From: JAJXXT01 sp963764465
GTDB taxonomy: Bacteria > Pseudomonadota > Alphaproteobacteria > Acetobacterales > Acetobacteraceae
Assembly: GCA_963764465.1 (NCBI GenBank)
Contig: CAVXSO010000001.1
Coordinates: 372,001 to 436,000, forward strand
Reading direction: 5' to 3'
Length of the DNA stretch: 64,000 nucleotides
The notes under the pieces were generated by a model. That model was not told the origin of the DNA and searched no databases. It saw only the letters and a list, made by a program, of their open reading frames with translations. Shown here one piece after another: positions 55,025 through 63,966 of this stretch. Each line of letters starts with the position of its first letter. Within the stretch, counting starts at the first letter, position 1. Made by a program: the position numbers and the translations under genes.

Positions 55025-56038
55025 TTAATGCTCCCGATGTTCTTCGATCAACCGCGTGCCGGCAGGGTGGTATTTGCTCCGCTGATCGCCCTGGAAGTTC
55101 CGCCGCATGGTGGAAGGTGAGGCGGCGAAGCGCTTGCGAAAGGCGCGGCAAAAATGCGCATCGGACTGAAAGCCGGTGACCTCCGCCACATGGCTGATGG
55201 AGTTGGCGGTGTAGAAGAGTTGGTCGCGCGCAACCTGCAAGCGGATGTCGAGATAGGCCGCGGCGGGGGAGCGGCCTGTTTGCTTGAGGAAGGTGCGCTC
55301 CAACCGGCGGCGGGAGATGCGCAGGTTCGCGCAGATCTCCGAGAGGTCGATGCGAAACTCGATATGCTCGTTCATCAGCCGCAGTGCGCGGCGCAGGATC
55401 GTCTGCTCGTCTAGTCCGTAGGCGGCGTCGGTCCGCTGCGGTGTCTCGGCCGGGCGCGGCTGGCCATGCACGAAGGCGTTGGTCACTACTTGCGCGAGCC
55501 GCGGTCCATGTGCGCGGCCGATAAGTGCGACCATGAGGTCGAGCGAAGCGACGCCGCCGGCCGCCGTCGCTATATCTCGGTCGATGACGAAGATTTGCTC
55601 CGAGACCTGGACGTTCGGGAAGGAGTCCCGGAACACGGGGATCGCCTCCCAGTGCAGCGTCACCTGGCGGTCGCGCACAACGCCGGCGGCCGCGAGCGCG
55701 AAGGCCCCGGTATCGAGCGCGCCGAGCACCACGCCATGTGCGGCGAGGCGGCGCAACCAGGCGAGCAGGCGCTTGTCGAGATGTTGCGTCGGTTCGTTGC
55801 CGCCGCACACGATCAGGCATTCCGGGCGCGGGCCGGCGCCGACGGGGCTCGTCGCCTCGATCGACATGCCATTGCCGGCACGCACCGCGCCACCTTTGAC
55901 CGAGACGTATCGCCAGTCATAGAGGCCAAGCCCCGCGTTCTGGTTGGCAATGCGCAGCGCCTCAGTCGCCGGCACCACCGCGTAGAGCGGGAAGTCCGGC
56001 AGCAGCAGGAAATCGAAACTGCGAGGGTGGTCGATCAT
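55025..56038 (-). CDS. GlxA/CdhR-like regulator: DJ-1/PfpI domain plus AraC helix-turn-helix
   Basis: 337 residues. The N-terminal DJ-1/PfpI-like sensor (FDFLLLPDFPLYAVVPATEALR, LIVCGGNEPTQ, LGALDTGAFALAAAG) is followed by an AraC-type DNA-binding domain from about residue 230 (LSEICANLRISRRRLERTF, AEVTGFQSDAHFCRAFRKRF). The nucleophilic Cys of DJ-1 enzymes reads Asp in LDTGAFA, as in regulators of this type. Relatives control choline, carnitine or arginine catabolism. The ATG overlaps the Ldh_2 gene stop by 4 bp, so it is last gene of the operon. Confidence 0.92.
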   Translation of the reverse strand: MIDHPRSFDFLLLPDFPLYAVVPATEALRIANQNAGLGLYDWRYVSVKGGAVRAGNGMSIEATSPVGAGPRPECLIVCGGNEPTQHLDKRLLAWLRRLAAHGVVLGALDTGAFALAAAGVVRDRQVTLHWEAIPVFRDSFPNVQVSEQIFVIDRDIATAAGGVASLDLMVALIGRAHGPRLAQVVTNAFVHGQPRPAETPQRTDAAYGLDEQTILRRALRLMNEHIEFRIDLSEICANLRISRRRLERTFLKQTGRSPAAAYLDIRLQVARDQLFYTANSISHVAEVTGFQSDAHFCRAFRKRFAASPSTMRRNFQGDQRSKYHPAGTRLIEEHREH

Positions 56039-57084
56039 GCTTCCCCCTGGCCAGTTGGCGCTCGCACACCGAGACGCTGCGCCCAAGGCAGCAACGCGTC
56101 CAGTATGCCCGCCCGGGGCGACATTCCCTCGGACCGCGCGCGGCGCAACCCCGCGAGCGCGGTCGCCCCCGGTAGCCGGACCGGCCGCGCGGGGTCGAGC
56201 GGCTCGATGTCGCGGCAGGCCTGGACGATCCAGTCGGTCTGGCGTGCGAAGGCTTCCTTCCCGTCGAACAACGCTGGGTCCAGCACCTGCACAAAAACCG
56301 ATGCCCCCCAATCCGTGGGCCCATCAGCGCGCCCGAACCCGGATAGCCCTTGGCTCAGCGCCTCTACCATCAGCGCGAGCCCTGTCCCCTTGTGCCCATG
56401 GTCTAGTCCGCCCACCGGCAGCAGCGCGCCCCCCGCGGCGATGGCACCGGGATCGTCGGTCGGGCGCCCCGCTTCATCCACCGCCCAGACGCCGGGAAAC
56501 CGTCCGCCCTGACGGGCAAGGCGCGAGGTCATGCCGGCGGTGGTGATGGAGGTGGAGACGTCGACCAGGATCGGATCGCCCGAGGTCGGGATGCCGATCG
56601 CGATTGGGTCGGGGGTGAAGAGCGGGCGCGTACCGCCAAATGGGGCAACATGCGCGGCGGACGGATCGCTGCTCGCAACGATCGCCATCTGCCCCGCCTC
56701 CGTGGCGGCTAGCAGGAACGCGGCCAGGCAGGCGATATGGTGGCTGCGCCGGATCACAATCGTTCCGGTTCCATAAAAATTTGCGCGTGCCGCCGCCTCC
56801 CGCACCGCGCGTTCGACCAGCCACGGCCCTGGCAGGCGATGCCCGTCCCAAACGGCGACCGCCGGGCGGTCGTGCACGATCTCCGGCTCGCCGGTGCGGC
56901 GCATTAGTCCGGTTCCGATCTCCTCCAGATAGTCCGGGAGTTGCGTCAGGCCATGCGTATCGTGGCCCATCGCGTCGGCGGTGACCAGCAGGCGCGCAAC
57001 CACCATGGGCTTGTCGCCGTCGAGCCCGGCGGCCCCGAGCAAGCCGGCCGCGTAGGTAACGAGATCCTCAAAGGCGAACCGCAT
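56035..57084 (-). CDS. Ldh_2-family NAD(P)-dependent oxidoreductase (malate/lactate dehydrogenase-like)
   Basis: 349 residues of the YlbC/MdH-like family. Markers are DAMGHDTHGLTQLPDYLEEI near residue 38, RRSHHIACLAAFL, and FTPDPIAIGIPTSGDPILVD. The family includes ureidoglycolate, 2,3-diketogulonate, sulfolactate and delta1-piperideine/pyrroline-2-carboxylate reductases. The substrate is not readable. Being between a UxaA-like dehydratase and a regulator, a hydroxy- or keto-acid step is likely. The gene is 24 bp after the dehydratase. Confidence 0.9.
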   Translation of the reverse strand: MRFAFEDLVTYAAGLLGAAGLDGDKPMVVARLLVTADAMGHDTHGLTQLPDYLEEIGTGLMRRTGEPEIVHDRPAVAVWDGHRLPGPWLVERAVREAAARANFYGTGTIVIRRSHHIACLAAFLLAATEAGQMAIVASSDPSAAHVAPFGGTRPLFTPDPIAIGIPTSGDPILVDVSTSITTAGMTSRLARQGGRFPGVWAVDEAGRPTDDPGAIAAGGALLPVGGLDHGHKGTGLALMVEALSQGLSGFGRADGPTDWGASVFVQVLDPALFDGKEAFARQTDWIVQACRDIEPLDPARPVRLPGATALAGLRRARSEGMSPRAGILDALLPWAQRLGVRAPTGQGEA

Positions 57085-57108
57085 GCGTTTCCTCGATATG
57101 TGAGGCCA

Positions 57109-58632
57109 TCAATATGTCAGGCCGGGCGTCCAGGGCGCGAACTCCTCCTCGCCATAGCCAAGCTCCTCGCTCGCCGTCCGCGCGCCGGAGGCGATGTCAA
57201 GCCAGGCGCGGAAGATACGTGCGCCGACCTCGGCATGCGTCTCGATGCCGTCGAGGATCGTTCCGGAATCGATATCCATGTCGCCCCGCATGCGACGGAA
57301 CAGATCGGAGTTGGTCGCGATCTTCATCGATGGCGCCGGCGCCGCGCCGAAACAGGAGCCGCGCCCGGTGGTGAAGGCAATGAGGTTCGCCCCCCCGGCG
57401 ACCTGCCCGGTGACGGAGACCGGGTCGAAGCCCGGCGAATCGATGAACACCAGGCCAGGTGCGCTTACGGTCTCGGCATAGCGATAGATCGCGCGCAGCG
57501 GGCTGGTGCCGGCCTTGGTCACCGCACCCAGCGACTTCTCGAGGATCGTGGTGATGCCGCCCTGCTTGTTACCGGGGGAGGGGTTGTTGTCGAGCGAGCC
57601 GCCATCGCGCCCGGCCGCGTCCTTCCACCAGCGCAACAGATCCCGCAATTGCGCCGCGACCGTCGGGTCCGGCGTGCGATCGAGCAGAAGGCTTTCCGCG
57701 CCATAGATCTCCGGCGTCTCGGACAGGATCACGGTCCCGCCCTCCGCGACCAGCAAGTCAGCGGCAACGCCGAGCGCGGGGTTGGCCGAAAGCGTGGAGA
57801 ACCCGTCGGAGCCCCCGCATTGCAAGCCGACCATGAGCTTCGCGGCAGGAACCGAAACACGGCGCGCGGCGGCGGCCTGGGGCAGCAGGGACCGTAGCGC
57901 TGCGACACCGGCGGCGACGGTTGCGGCCGTGCCGCCCTCCTCTTGGATGATGCGGACGGCGAGCCGCTCCGACCGGTGCAGGCCGGATGCCGCGAGGAAC
58001 GCATCGGCCCGGTTGTCCTCGCAGCCGAGCCCGACGACGAGCACGCCGGCGACATTGGGGTGGCGCGCATAACCCGCCAGCGTGCGGTGCAGCAGCGCCA
58101 TGCCCGGCCCATCGTCACGCACGCTGCAACCGTGCTGGTGCGTCAGGGCAACAACCCCGTCCACCTGCGGACAGGCGGCGAGCGCGGCATCGCCGCGGAA
58201 CGTCGCGGCGATGTGTCTCACCACGGTTGCCGAGCAGTTCACGGTCGCCATCACCAGGAGCATGTTGCGCGTGCCCACGCGCCCATCCTCCCGCAGATAG
58301 CCCTCGAACGTGGCGCCGGTAGAGGGCGGAAGCGGGCGCGTGTTGCGCAGCACCCGCGCCGAAGGTTCTGGCGGGCGAAAAAGAAGATTATGCGTGTGCA
58401 CATGGGCTCCTGCCGGGATCACGTCACCCGCCTCGCCAATCAGCAGCCCGGATTTCCGCACTATCTCCCCCGCGGCGATGTCGCGCAGCGCGACTTTGTG
58501 CCCGCGCGGCACGACGGTACTCGCGATCAGCCGACCGATCCCGAGCGCCGCGCCCGGCGCGAGATCGGCCAGCGCAACGCCGACCGGATCCTCGGCGTCG
58601 AGAAGCAGAACGACGGGTGGGCTGCTAGACAG
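57109..58632 (-). CDS. UxaA/GarD-family sugar-acid dehydratase; apparent CTG start
   Basis: About 507 residues if started at CTG 58632. An N-terminal SAF domain (VVLLLDAEDPVGVALADLAPG, VPRGHKVALRDIAAGE, AHVHTHNL) precedes the large catalytic region with GRVGTRNMLLV, CPQVDGVVALTHQHGC, GLGCEDNRAD, LQCGGSDGFSTLSANPA and GRGSCFGAAPAPS. Members are altronate or galactarate dehydratases, Fe2+-dependent beta-elimination enzymes. No ATG, GTG or TTG exists in frame before 58512, which would remove half the SAF domain. CTG has GAGG nine bases upstream and gives an 8-bp overlap with the aldehyde dehydrogenase gene. Confidence 0.88.
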   Translation of the reverse strand: MSSSPPVVLLLDAEDPVGVALADLAPGAALGIGRLIASTVVPRGHKVALRDIAAGEIVRKSGLLIGEAGDVIPAGAHVHTHNLLFRPPEPSARVLRNTRPLPPSTGATFEGYLREDGRVGTRNMLLVMATVNCSATVVRHIAATFRGDAALAACPQVDGVVALTHQHGCSVRDDGPGMALLHRTLAGYARHPNVAGVLVVGLGCEDNRADAFLAASGLHRSERLAVRIIQEEGGTAATVAAGVAALRSLLPQAAAARRVSVPAAKLMVGLQCGGSDGFSTLSANPALGVAADLLVAEGGTVILSETPEIYGAESLLLDRTPDPTVAAQLRDLLRWWKDAAGRDGGSLDNNPSPGNKQGGITTILEKSLGAVTKAGTSPLRAIYRYAETVSAPGLVFIDSPGFDPVSVTGQVAGGANLIAFTTGRGSCFGAAPAPSMKIATNSDLFRRMRGDMDIDSGTILDGIETHAEVGARIFRAWLDIASGARTASEELGYGEEEFAPWTPGLTY

Positions 58633-60124
58633 GTTGTGTCACCTCGATCCAGATCGTCTTCGTCTGCAGATACTGGTCCATCGCCTCCACCCCATTATCG
58701 CGCGCGAGCGAGCCAGATTTGCGATAGCCACCGAATGGCGTCTTGATATCGCCCTCGGTGAATTTGTTGACTGCCACGGTCCCGCAAGGCAGCCGCCTTG
58801 CCATCGATATCGCGCGGTCGATGTCGCGCGTGAAAATAGTGGCGTGCAACCCGTATTCCGTATCACGCGCAAGTCGCAGCGCCTCCTCCGCTGAGCCGCA
58901 GCTCATCACGCCGAGCACAGGCCCGAAAATCTCCTCTCGCGCGATCGTCATCCCCGGCGTCACCCCATCGAACAGTGCGGGGTGTACAAAGAATCCCGGT
59001 CCCGGTGGCGCGGCGGTAGCGCCGCTGACGAGGCGAGCCCCTTCCGCCGCGCCCGCGGCAATGTAGTGTAGCACGCGCGCGCGGTGCTCCGCGGTGATCA
59101 GCGCCCCCATCTCCGTCGCCGGATCGAGCGGCGCGCCGACCACCAGCTGCTCCATCCGCGCCCGCAGCTTCGCCACGAATTCGTCGCGGCGGCTGTGATG
59201 CACGATCTGGCGCATATTGGCCGAGCAATTCTGCCCCCCGTTCCAGAACGCGGCGGCGATCGCGCTTGCGATCAGGTTGTCGTCGATCGACGCATCCTCG
59301 AGCACGATCAGCGGGCTCTTGCCCCCCATCTCGAGACCCACCGTCTTCATGTTGCTCTCGGCGGCATAGCGCAGGAACAGCGAACCCACTTCCGTCGAGC
59401 CGGTGAACGACACCGCATCGATATCGGGGTGCCGCCCGATCGCCTGGCCCGCGGTCTCGCCATACCCAGGCAACACGTTGAGCACGCCCGGCGGTACCCC
59501 CGCCTCGGCCGCCAGCTCTGCGAGCCGGATCGCGGTGAGCGGTGTCTGCTCCGCCGGCTTCACCACCGCCGAGCAACCGGCAGCGAGTGCCGGCGCAAGC
59601 TTCCACGCTGCCATCAGCAGCGGGAAATTCCACGGCAGCACCAGCCCCACCACCCCGATCGGCTCGCGTACGATCAGCGCCAGCGCGTTCTCGCCGGTCG
59701 GCGCCACCCTGCCGAATTTCTTGTCGATCAGCTCCGCGTACCACTGGAAGAAATTTGCCACCTCGTTGCCGATCTCGTGCAGGCAATCGGTGATGGTTTT
59801 GCCGCTGTCGAGGCTCTCCAGCACCGCCAGCTCCTCGGCGTGCTCCCGCACCAATGTGGCTAGCTTCAGCAGCACTGATTTGCGCTCCTCAGGCGCCGCG
59901 CGCGACCAAGTGCCGGCCTCGAAGACGCGACGCGCCGCCGCCACCGCCATATCCACATCATGTCCGTCGCAGGAAACAACAGGACCCAGTACGGCGCCCG
60001 TCGCCGGATTGAGATTATCGAACACCGCACCACCGATCGCCGGCCGCAGCACGCCATCAATGAAAGCCAGCGACGGGATGGCGAGGCGTCTGGCAACGGC
60101 TTCGTAATGGGCGCGGTCGGGCAT
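58625..60124 (-). CDS. NAD(P)-dependent aldehyde dehydrogenase (PuuC/BetB-like)
   Basis: 499 residues. Oxyanion Asn in VLPWNFPLLMAAWKLAPALA (about residue 165), general base Glu265 (LEMGGKSP), nucleophile Cys300 (GGQNCSANMR) and EEIFGPVLGV are all present. It resembles gamma-glutamyl-aminobutyraldehyde and betaine aldehyde dehydrogenases, but alpha-ketoglutarate semialdehyde is also a possible substrate in this context. It lies 12 bp after the permease gene and overlaps the dehydratase start by 8 bp. Confidence 0.94.
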   Translation of the reverse strand: MPDRAHYEAVARRLAIPSLAFIDGVLRPAIGGAVFDNLNPATGAVLGPVVSCDGHDVDMAVAAARRVFEAGTWSRAAPEERKSVLLKLATLVREHAEELAVLESLDSGKTITDCLHEIGNEVANFFQWYAELIDKKFGRVAPTGENALALIVREPIGVVGLVLPWNFPLLMAAWKLAPALAAGCSAVVKPAEQTPLTAIRLAELAAEAGVPPGVLNVLPGYGETAGQAIGRHPDIDAVSFTGSTEVGSLFLRYAAESNMKTVGLEMGGKSPLIVLEDASIDDNLIASAIAAAFWNGGQNCSANMRQIVHHSRRDEFVAKLRARMEQLVVGAPLDPATEMGALITAEHRARVLHYIAAGAAEGARLVSGATAAPPGPGFFVHPALFDGVTPGMTIAREEIFGPVLGVMSCGSAEEALRLARDTEYGLHATIFTRDIDRAISMARRLPCGTVAVNKFTEGDIKTPFGGYRKSGSLARDNGVEAMDQYLQTKTIWIEVTQPV

Positions 60125-60136
60125 CAGGGCCTCCGT

Positions 60137-60916
60137 TCAGGATTGGGCGCGGCTGCGGCGCTGCGCAATGTCCCAGGGGATGACCAGTCGCTCGACCAGC
60201 GTCACCATGCCGAACAGCGCGAGGCCGAGCAGAGTCAGCAGGAAGATCGCCGCGAAGGCGAGATCCGGCCGCATGTTCCCGGTCTGGATTTGGATGTAGA
60301 AGCCCAGTCCGCGATCGCTGCCGATGAACTCGGCGATAGTAGCCCCCACAGTCGCGTTGACCGCGGCATACTTAAAGCCAACGAAGCATTGCGGCAGCGC
60401 CGCCGGCAGGCGCAGACGGATGAAGGCGCGCCACACCGAGGCACCGGTCGCCGCACAGAAGCGGTTGAGCTCCTCCGAGAGCGAGGAGAAGCCAGCGATC
60501 GAATTCAGCACCACCGGAAAGAAGCAGACCAGGAAGACCACGATCATTTTCGGCAGCAGCCCGAAGCCCAACCAGGCGATAAACAGCGGTGCAAATGCGA
60601 TCTTGGGCACCATCTCGAGGCTGACCAGCAGCGGATACAACGTGCGCCGCGCGAGACCGGATGCGACGATGAACAGCCCGATCGGCACGCCGAGAACGAT
60701 CGCGGCAGCGAAGCCGAGCAATGTCTCCCATGCCGTCACCAGCGTGTAGTCGAGCAAGCGCGGCAGGTCCGCCCAGGCATTGATGACGATGTCTGACGGT
60801 CGCTGAAGGATATAGGCGGGGATGGAGAACCAGCTGATCGATTCCTGCCAGAACAGGATCAGCAGAGCGAGAAAGATGGGAAACGTCGTAAGACGCGCGA
60901 GCCGGCGCAGCATCAT
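60137..60916 (-). CDS. ABC importer permease, TauC/SsuC type
   Basis: About 259 residues from 60916 (an ATG at 60952 would overlap the ATPase end by 29 bp). Six membrane helices and the coupling loop ELNRFCAATGASVWRAFIRLRLPAALP are family-typical, as are SDIVINAWADLP and PKIAFAPLFIAWLGFG. It works with the ATPase at 60924 and binding protein at 61693 to import an unidentified small organic molecule. Confidence 0.92.
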   Translation of the reverse strand: MMLRRLARLTTFPIFLALLILFWQESISWFSIPAYILQRPSDIVINAWADLPRLLDYTLVTAWETLLGFAAAIVLGVPIGLFIVASGLARRTLYPLLVSLEMVPKIAFAPLFIAWLGFGLLPKMIVVFLVCFFPVVLNSIAGFSSLSEELNRFCAATGASVWRAFIRLRLPAALPQCFVGFKYAAVNATVGATIAEFIGSDRGLGFYIQIQTGNMRPDLAFAAIFLLTLLGLALFGMVTLVERLVIPWDIAQRRSRAQS

Positions 60917-60923
60917 CGCTGGC

Positions 60924-61709
60924 TCACATGACGCCGTAGCTGCGGAAGACATCGCCGATCTCGTTCACGTAACGCACAAAGGCCGGCGACTTCTTCACCT
61001 CCGCGTCCCGCGGCCAAGGCAGGTCGATCTCGATCGCGCCATGCAGCCGGCCGGGCCGGGGCGTGATCAGGCAGACCTTCGAGGAGAGCTGCACCGCCTC
61101 CTCGATGGAATGGGTCACCAGCAGCACCGTAGGTCGCGTGCGCAGCCAGAGATCCTGCAAATCACCGCGGATGCGCTCGCGCGTCATCGCATCGAGCTTG
61201 CCCAGCGGCTCGTCGAGCAGCACGGTCGGCGGCTCATGCACCATCGCCTGGCAGAACGCGGCACGCTGCTGCATGCCGCCGGAAAGCTCATAGGGCCTGC
61301 GTTCGGCGAACTCGTCGAGCCCGACGGAGGCGAGCAGGCTGTCGATACGCTCACGGTAAGACGCAACGCGCAATCCCCGCAGCGAAAGCTGCAGTTCCAC
61401 GTTGCCGCGCACGCTGCGCCAGGGAACCAGCGTGCTGTCCTGGAACATGATGCCGATATCGGTGCGCACGCCGCGAACCTCGGCGCCGCCGACATGGATG
61501 GCGCCGGCCGTCGGCGGGATCAGCCCGGCGATCATCAGCAGCAACGTAGATTTGCCGCAGCCGGAGGGCCCGAGCAGCGTCACGAATTCTCCCGCCGCGA
61601 TCTCGAGCGAGACCGGACCGAACGCGTGCACAGCGGTAGGCCCATCGCCGAAGCGCTTGGACGCTCCGGCGATGGCGATATGCGGACGTTGTTCAGTGGG
61701 CGTCAGCAT
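60924..61709 (-). CDS. ABC importer ATPase, TauB/SsuB type
   Basis: 261 residues. Walker A GPSGCGKS at 47-54, MFQDSTLVPWRSVRGNV, signature LSGGMQQRAAFCQAM (Cys where Arg-Ala-Leu usually follows), Walker B TVLLDEPLGKLDAMT and VTHSIEEAV. It overlaps the binding-protein gene by 17 bp and ends 7 bp before the permease ATG. Confidence 0.94.
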   Translation of the reverse strand: MLTPTEQRPHIAIAGASKRFGDGPTAVHAFGPVSLEIAAGEFVTLLGPSGCGKSTLLLMIAGLIPPTAGAIHVGGAEVRGVRTDIGIMFQDSTLVPWRSVRGNVELQLSLRGLRVASYRERIDSLLASVGLDEFAERRPYELSGGMQQRAAFCQAMVHEPPTVLLDEPLGKLDAMTRERIRGDLQDLWLRTRPTVLLVTHSIEEAVQLSSKVCLITPRPGRLHGAIEIDLPWPRDAEVKKSPAFVRYVNEIGDVFRSYGVM

Positions 61710-62703
61710 AAGGGAGGAAGCGGTTCGTGTAGAAGGCCGTCGCGGGCTTGCCGGTCTTGAGCCCGTTATAGTTCTTCATCAGATTCAGCATATCGTCCCA
61801 GTCGCTCGCCACATTGAGGCCGAGCTCATGTTTGGTGTTGGCCTTTGAGTAGAGAATGCCGAGCGTGACTTTCAGCACCGCCATCGCCTGCGTCTTGCTC
61901 TTCTCGTCTTCCATCGTGCCGCCAACCATCTTCGCCATGGCGTCGATCGCCGCCTGCGGATCCGCTTCCGTCGCCTTGTAAGATTCCACCGTCGCGGCGA
62001 CGAAGCGCTTCACCAGGTCCGGATCCTTCGCCACCAGATCCGTGTTGGCGGCCATGCAGTAACCCACCTGGTTCACGCCATAATCTGCGTAGGAGAACTC
62101 GATAGGCGGCTTCCCGCCCGCGGCGATGATTGCCGGCGGCTTGTCGTCCAGCCCGCCTAGCATGCCCACGGCGCCGCCCGTGCCCTGCAGGTACGCAGTC
62201 AGCAGCGCGCCCTCCGCGACGTTGGTGAGATGGATGCTGTCCTCCGGGATGTGTTCGTTTTTTAGCACCAGCGGGAAGAAGGTATTCACCCCCGCGTTGG
62301 CCGTGGTCAACAACAGCTTGCCCTTGAGATCCTGCAGCGTTTTCACACCGGTATCCGGCCGCACCAGTATGCCGTCCGTGCCCTCCGCATCGATCACGGC
62401 GACGGAGATCAGCGGCGCGCCCTTGGAGGCAAGGTCGATCAGCGAAGCGCAGGAGCCATAAGCGAAAGTGCTGTCGCCGTTGGCGACCAGGCGCTCCGCC
62501 GCGCTCGATCCGTTGCCGGACAGGATGTCGAGATCGATCCCGTTCTTGGCGAAGAAGCCCTTTTCCTTACCGTAGAAGAAACCGGCGTGGGAGCCGTAGA
62601 AGGTCCAGTTGAGGCGCAGCCGCACCTTGTCCGCGGCGTGCGCGCCGTGTAGCGCAGCCACGGCGAAGGCCGCAGCCAGCATCATGGATCGGCGCCTTAT
62701 CAT
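61693..62703 (-). CDS. ABC importer binding protein, NMT1/THI5-like
   Basis: 336 residues with a signal peptide at about 1-23 (MIRRRSMMLAAAFAVAALHGAHA). The mature N-terminus RLRLNWTFYGSHAGFFYGKEKGFF is the NMT1/THI5 pattern, followed by VANGDSTFAYGSCASLID and DLKGKLLLTTANAGVN. The family binds pyrimidines, taurine, sulfonates, nitrate or aromatic acids. The ATG follows GGGGAG. It is the first gene of the operon running to 55025 and divergent from the DapA-family gene. Confidence 0.93.
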   Translation of the reverse strand: MIRRRSMMLAAAFAVAALHGAHAADKVRLRLNWTFYGSHAGFFYGKEKGFFAKNGIDLDILSGNGSSAAERLVANGDSTFAYGSCASLIDLASKGAPLISVAVIDAEGTDGILVRPDTGVKTLQDLKGKLLLTTANAGVNTFFPLVLKNEHIPEDSIHLTNVAEGALLTAYLQGTGGAVGMLGGLDDKPPAIIAAGGKPPIEFSYADYGVNQVGYCMAANTDLVAKDPDLVKRFVAATVESYKATEADPQAAIDAMAKMVGGTMEDEKSKTQAMAVLKVTLGILYSKANTKHELGLNVASDWDDMLNLMKNYNGLKTGKPATAFYTNRFLPYADAH

Positions 62704-63015
62704 GTCTTTCTCCCCTTTGTTGGTGATGACGCGGCCGCCCCCGTCGGCCATGTACGGCCGGCATGCTGCGGAGTGGCGTGCTGGAACATCGGCCAGGAAC
62801 CCCCGGACTTGGTCACGGACACGTCATCCTGAACTCGGTTGCCCTTTCCACGATTGACGCCGCGCGGCGCGCCTTTGACTATTTGCGCCAAGACGTCACA
62901 AGACTGCCCGCGCGTCGCGATCAGACAACGGATTGACGCGTTCAGCCAATTACGGAGTTGGATCGACGCGGCATGATCCACTTGGCTCGAAGACGACCAA
63001 AGACGTGGAGAATGT
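62704..63015. other. 312-bp divergent promoter region
   Basis: It separates the NMT1-type operon from the DapA-family gene and must hold both promoters. A weak dyad GGATC...GATCC lies at 62959-62978. I see no longer palindrome, riboswitch or small gene. Confidence 0.4.
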
Positions 63016-63966
63016 ATGATCGCCACCAGGAACCGCAGGAAACTGCGAGGTTGTTACATCACCGTGCCAACGATGTTCCGCGATCCGGATCTGGAGGTGG
63101 ATACCGCCGCGATCCAGCGCCACGTGGGCTTTCTGCGCGGCCACGGCATCGCCGAGGGCAACGCCGTGTTGCTGGCGGGCGGTGCCGCTGGCGACTTCTC
63201 CACCATGACCTTCGATGAGCGCGTGCAGGTCGCAGAAGCGGTACGAGACGCGGCCGAAGGCCACGTACCGCTGGCGATGGGCGCGCAGACAACCAGTACG
63301 CGCGAGTTGGTGCGCCTTGCCCGCGCGGCTGAGCGGCTGGGCTACGACTACATCCAGGTTTCCTGCCCATTCTACTTCAACCACACCGAGGGTGATTTCC
63401 TCGATTATGTTCGCGCGGCCGCGGAGGCCGCCGATATCGGCATCATCATCTACAACACGTTTTGGACCAGCGCCGCGGTGTCGTTCCAGACCGTCGAGCG
63501 CCTGATCGAGATCCCCAACGTGGTGGCGCTGAAATGGGCGACGCCGCGCACCGACGCCATGGAGTTCGAGGATGTGGTCGCAACCTTTTCCAAGCGTCTT
63601 GCCATTATTGACAACAACCTGATGTTCGCGCTGAGCCATGCGCTTGGCGCACGCGCCTTCGAGGTGCATTTGTCCAACTACTGGCCCGAATGGGGCATCC
63701 GCCTTCTCGCGGATCTCGATCGCGGCCGCTACGCCGAGGTTCAGCGCGCGCTGGTGACGGAGGCTATGCCGTTTTACAAGCTCTGGATGGAGATCGAGGC
63801 AGGCTTCACCAGCGGCGATGGCTATCTCGACAAACTCTGCATGGAACTTGTGGGCCTCGATTCCAGCCGCTGCCGCCCACCAACGCGCGATGTTCGCGGC
63901 GCCTATCGCGAGCGCTGCCGTGCCATGCTGAAACAGTGTGGCGTTCCTCGCGTCCTGCCAGCCTAG
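63016..63966 (+). CDS. DapA-family (dihydrodipicolinate synthase/N-acetylneuraminate lyase) aldolase or dehydratase
   Basis: 316 residues of the class I aldolase TIM barrel. Schiff-base Lys173 (VVALKWA) and the catalytic Tyr146 (IIIYNTF) are present. The usual carboxylate-binding G-(T/S)-T-G-E loop reads GAAGD at 56-60, so the substrate differs from pyruvate-type DapA chemistry or is bound differently. The family includes 5-keto-4-deoxyglucarate dehydratase and hydroxyproline-pathway deaminase. With the UxaA/GarD-like dehydratase and aldehyde dehydrogenase across the promoter region, a route to 2-oxoglutarate is plausible (inference). Start ATG follows GGAG. Confidence 0.9.
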   Translation: MIATRNRRKLRGCYITVPTMFRDPDLEVDTAAIQRHVGFLRGHGIAEGNAVLLAGGAAGDFSTMTFDERVQVAEAVRDAAEGHVPLAMGAQTTSTRELVRLARAAERLGYDYIQVSCPFYFNHTEGDFLDYVRAAAEAADIGIIIYNTFWTSAAVSFQTVERLIEIPNVVALKWATPRTDAMEFEDVVATFSKRLAIIDNNLMFALSHALGARAFEVHLSNYWPEWGIRLLADLDRGRYAEVQRALVTEAMPFYKLWMEIEAGFTSGDGYLDKLCMELVGLDSSRCRPPTRDVRGAYRERCRAMLKQCGVPRVLPA

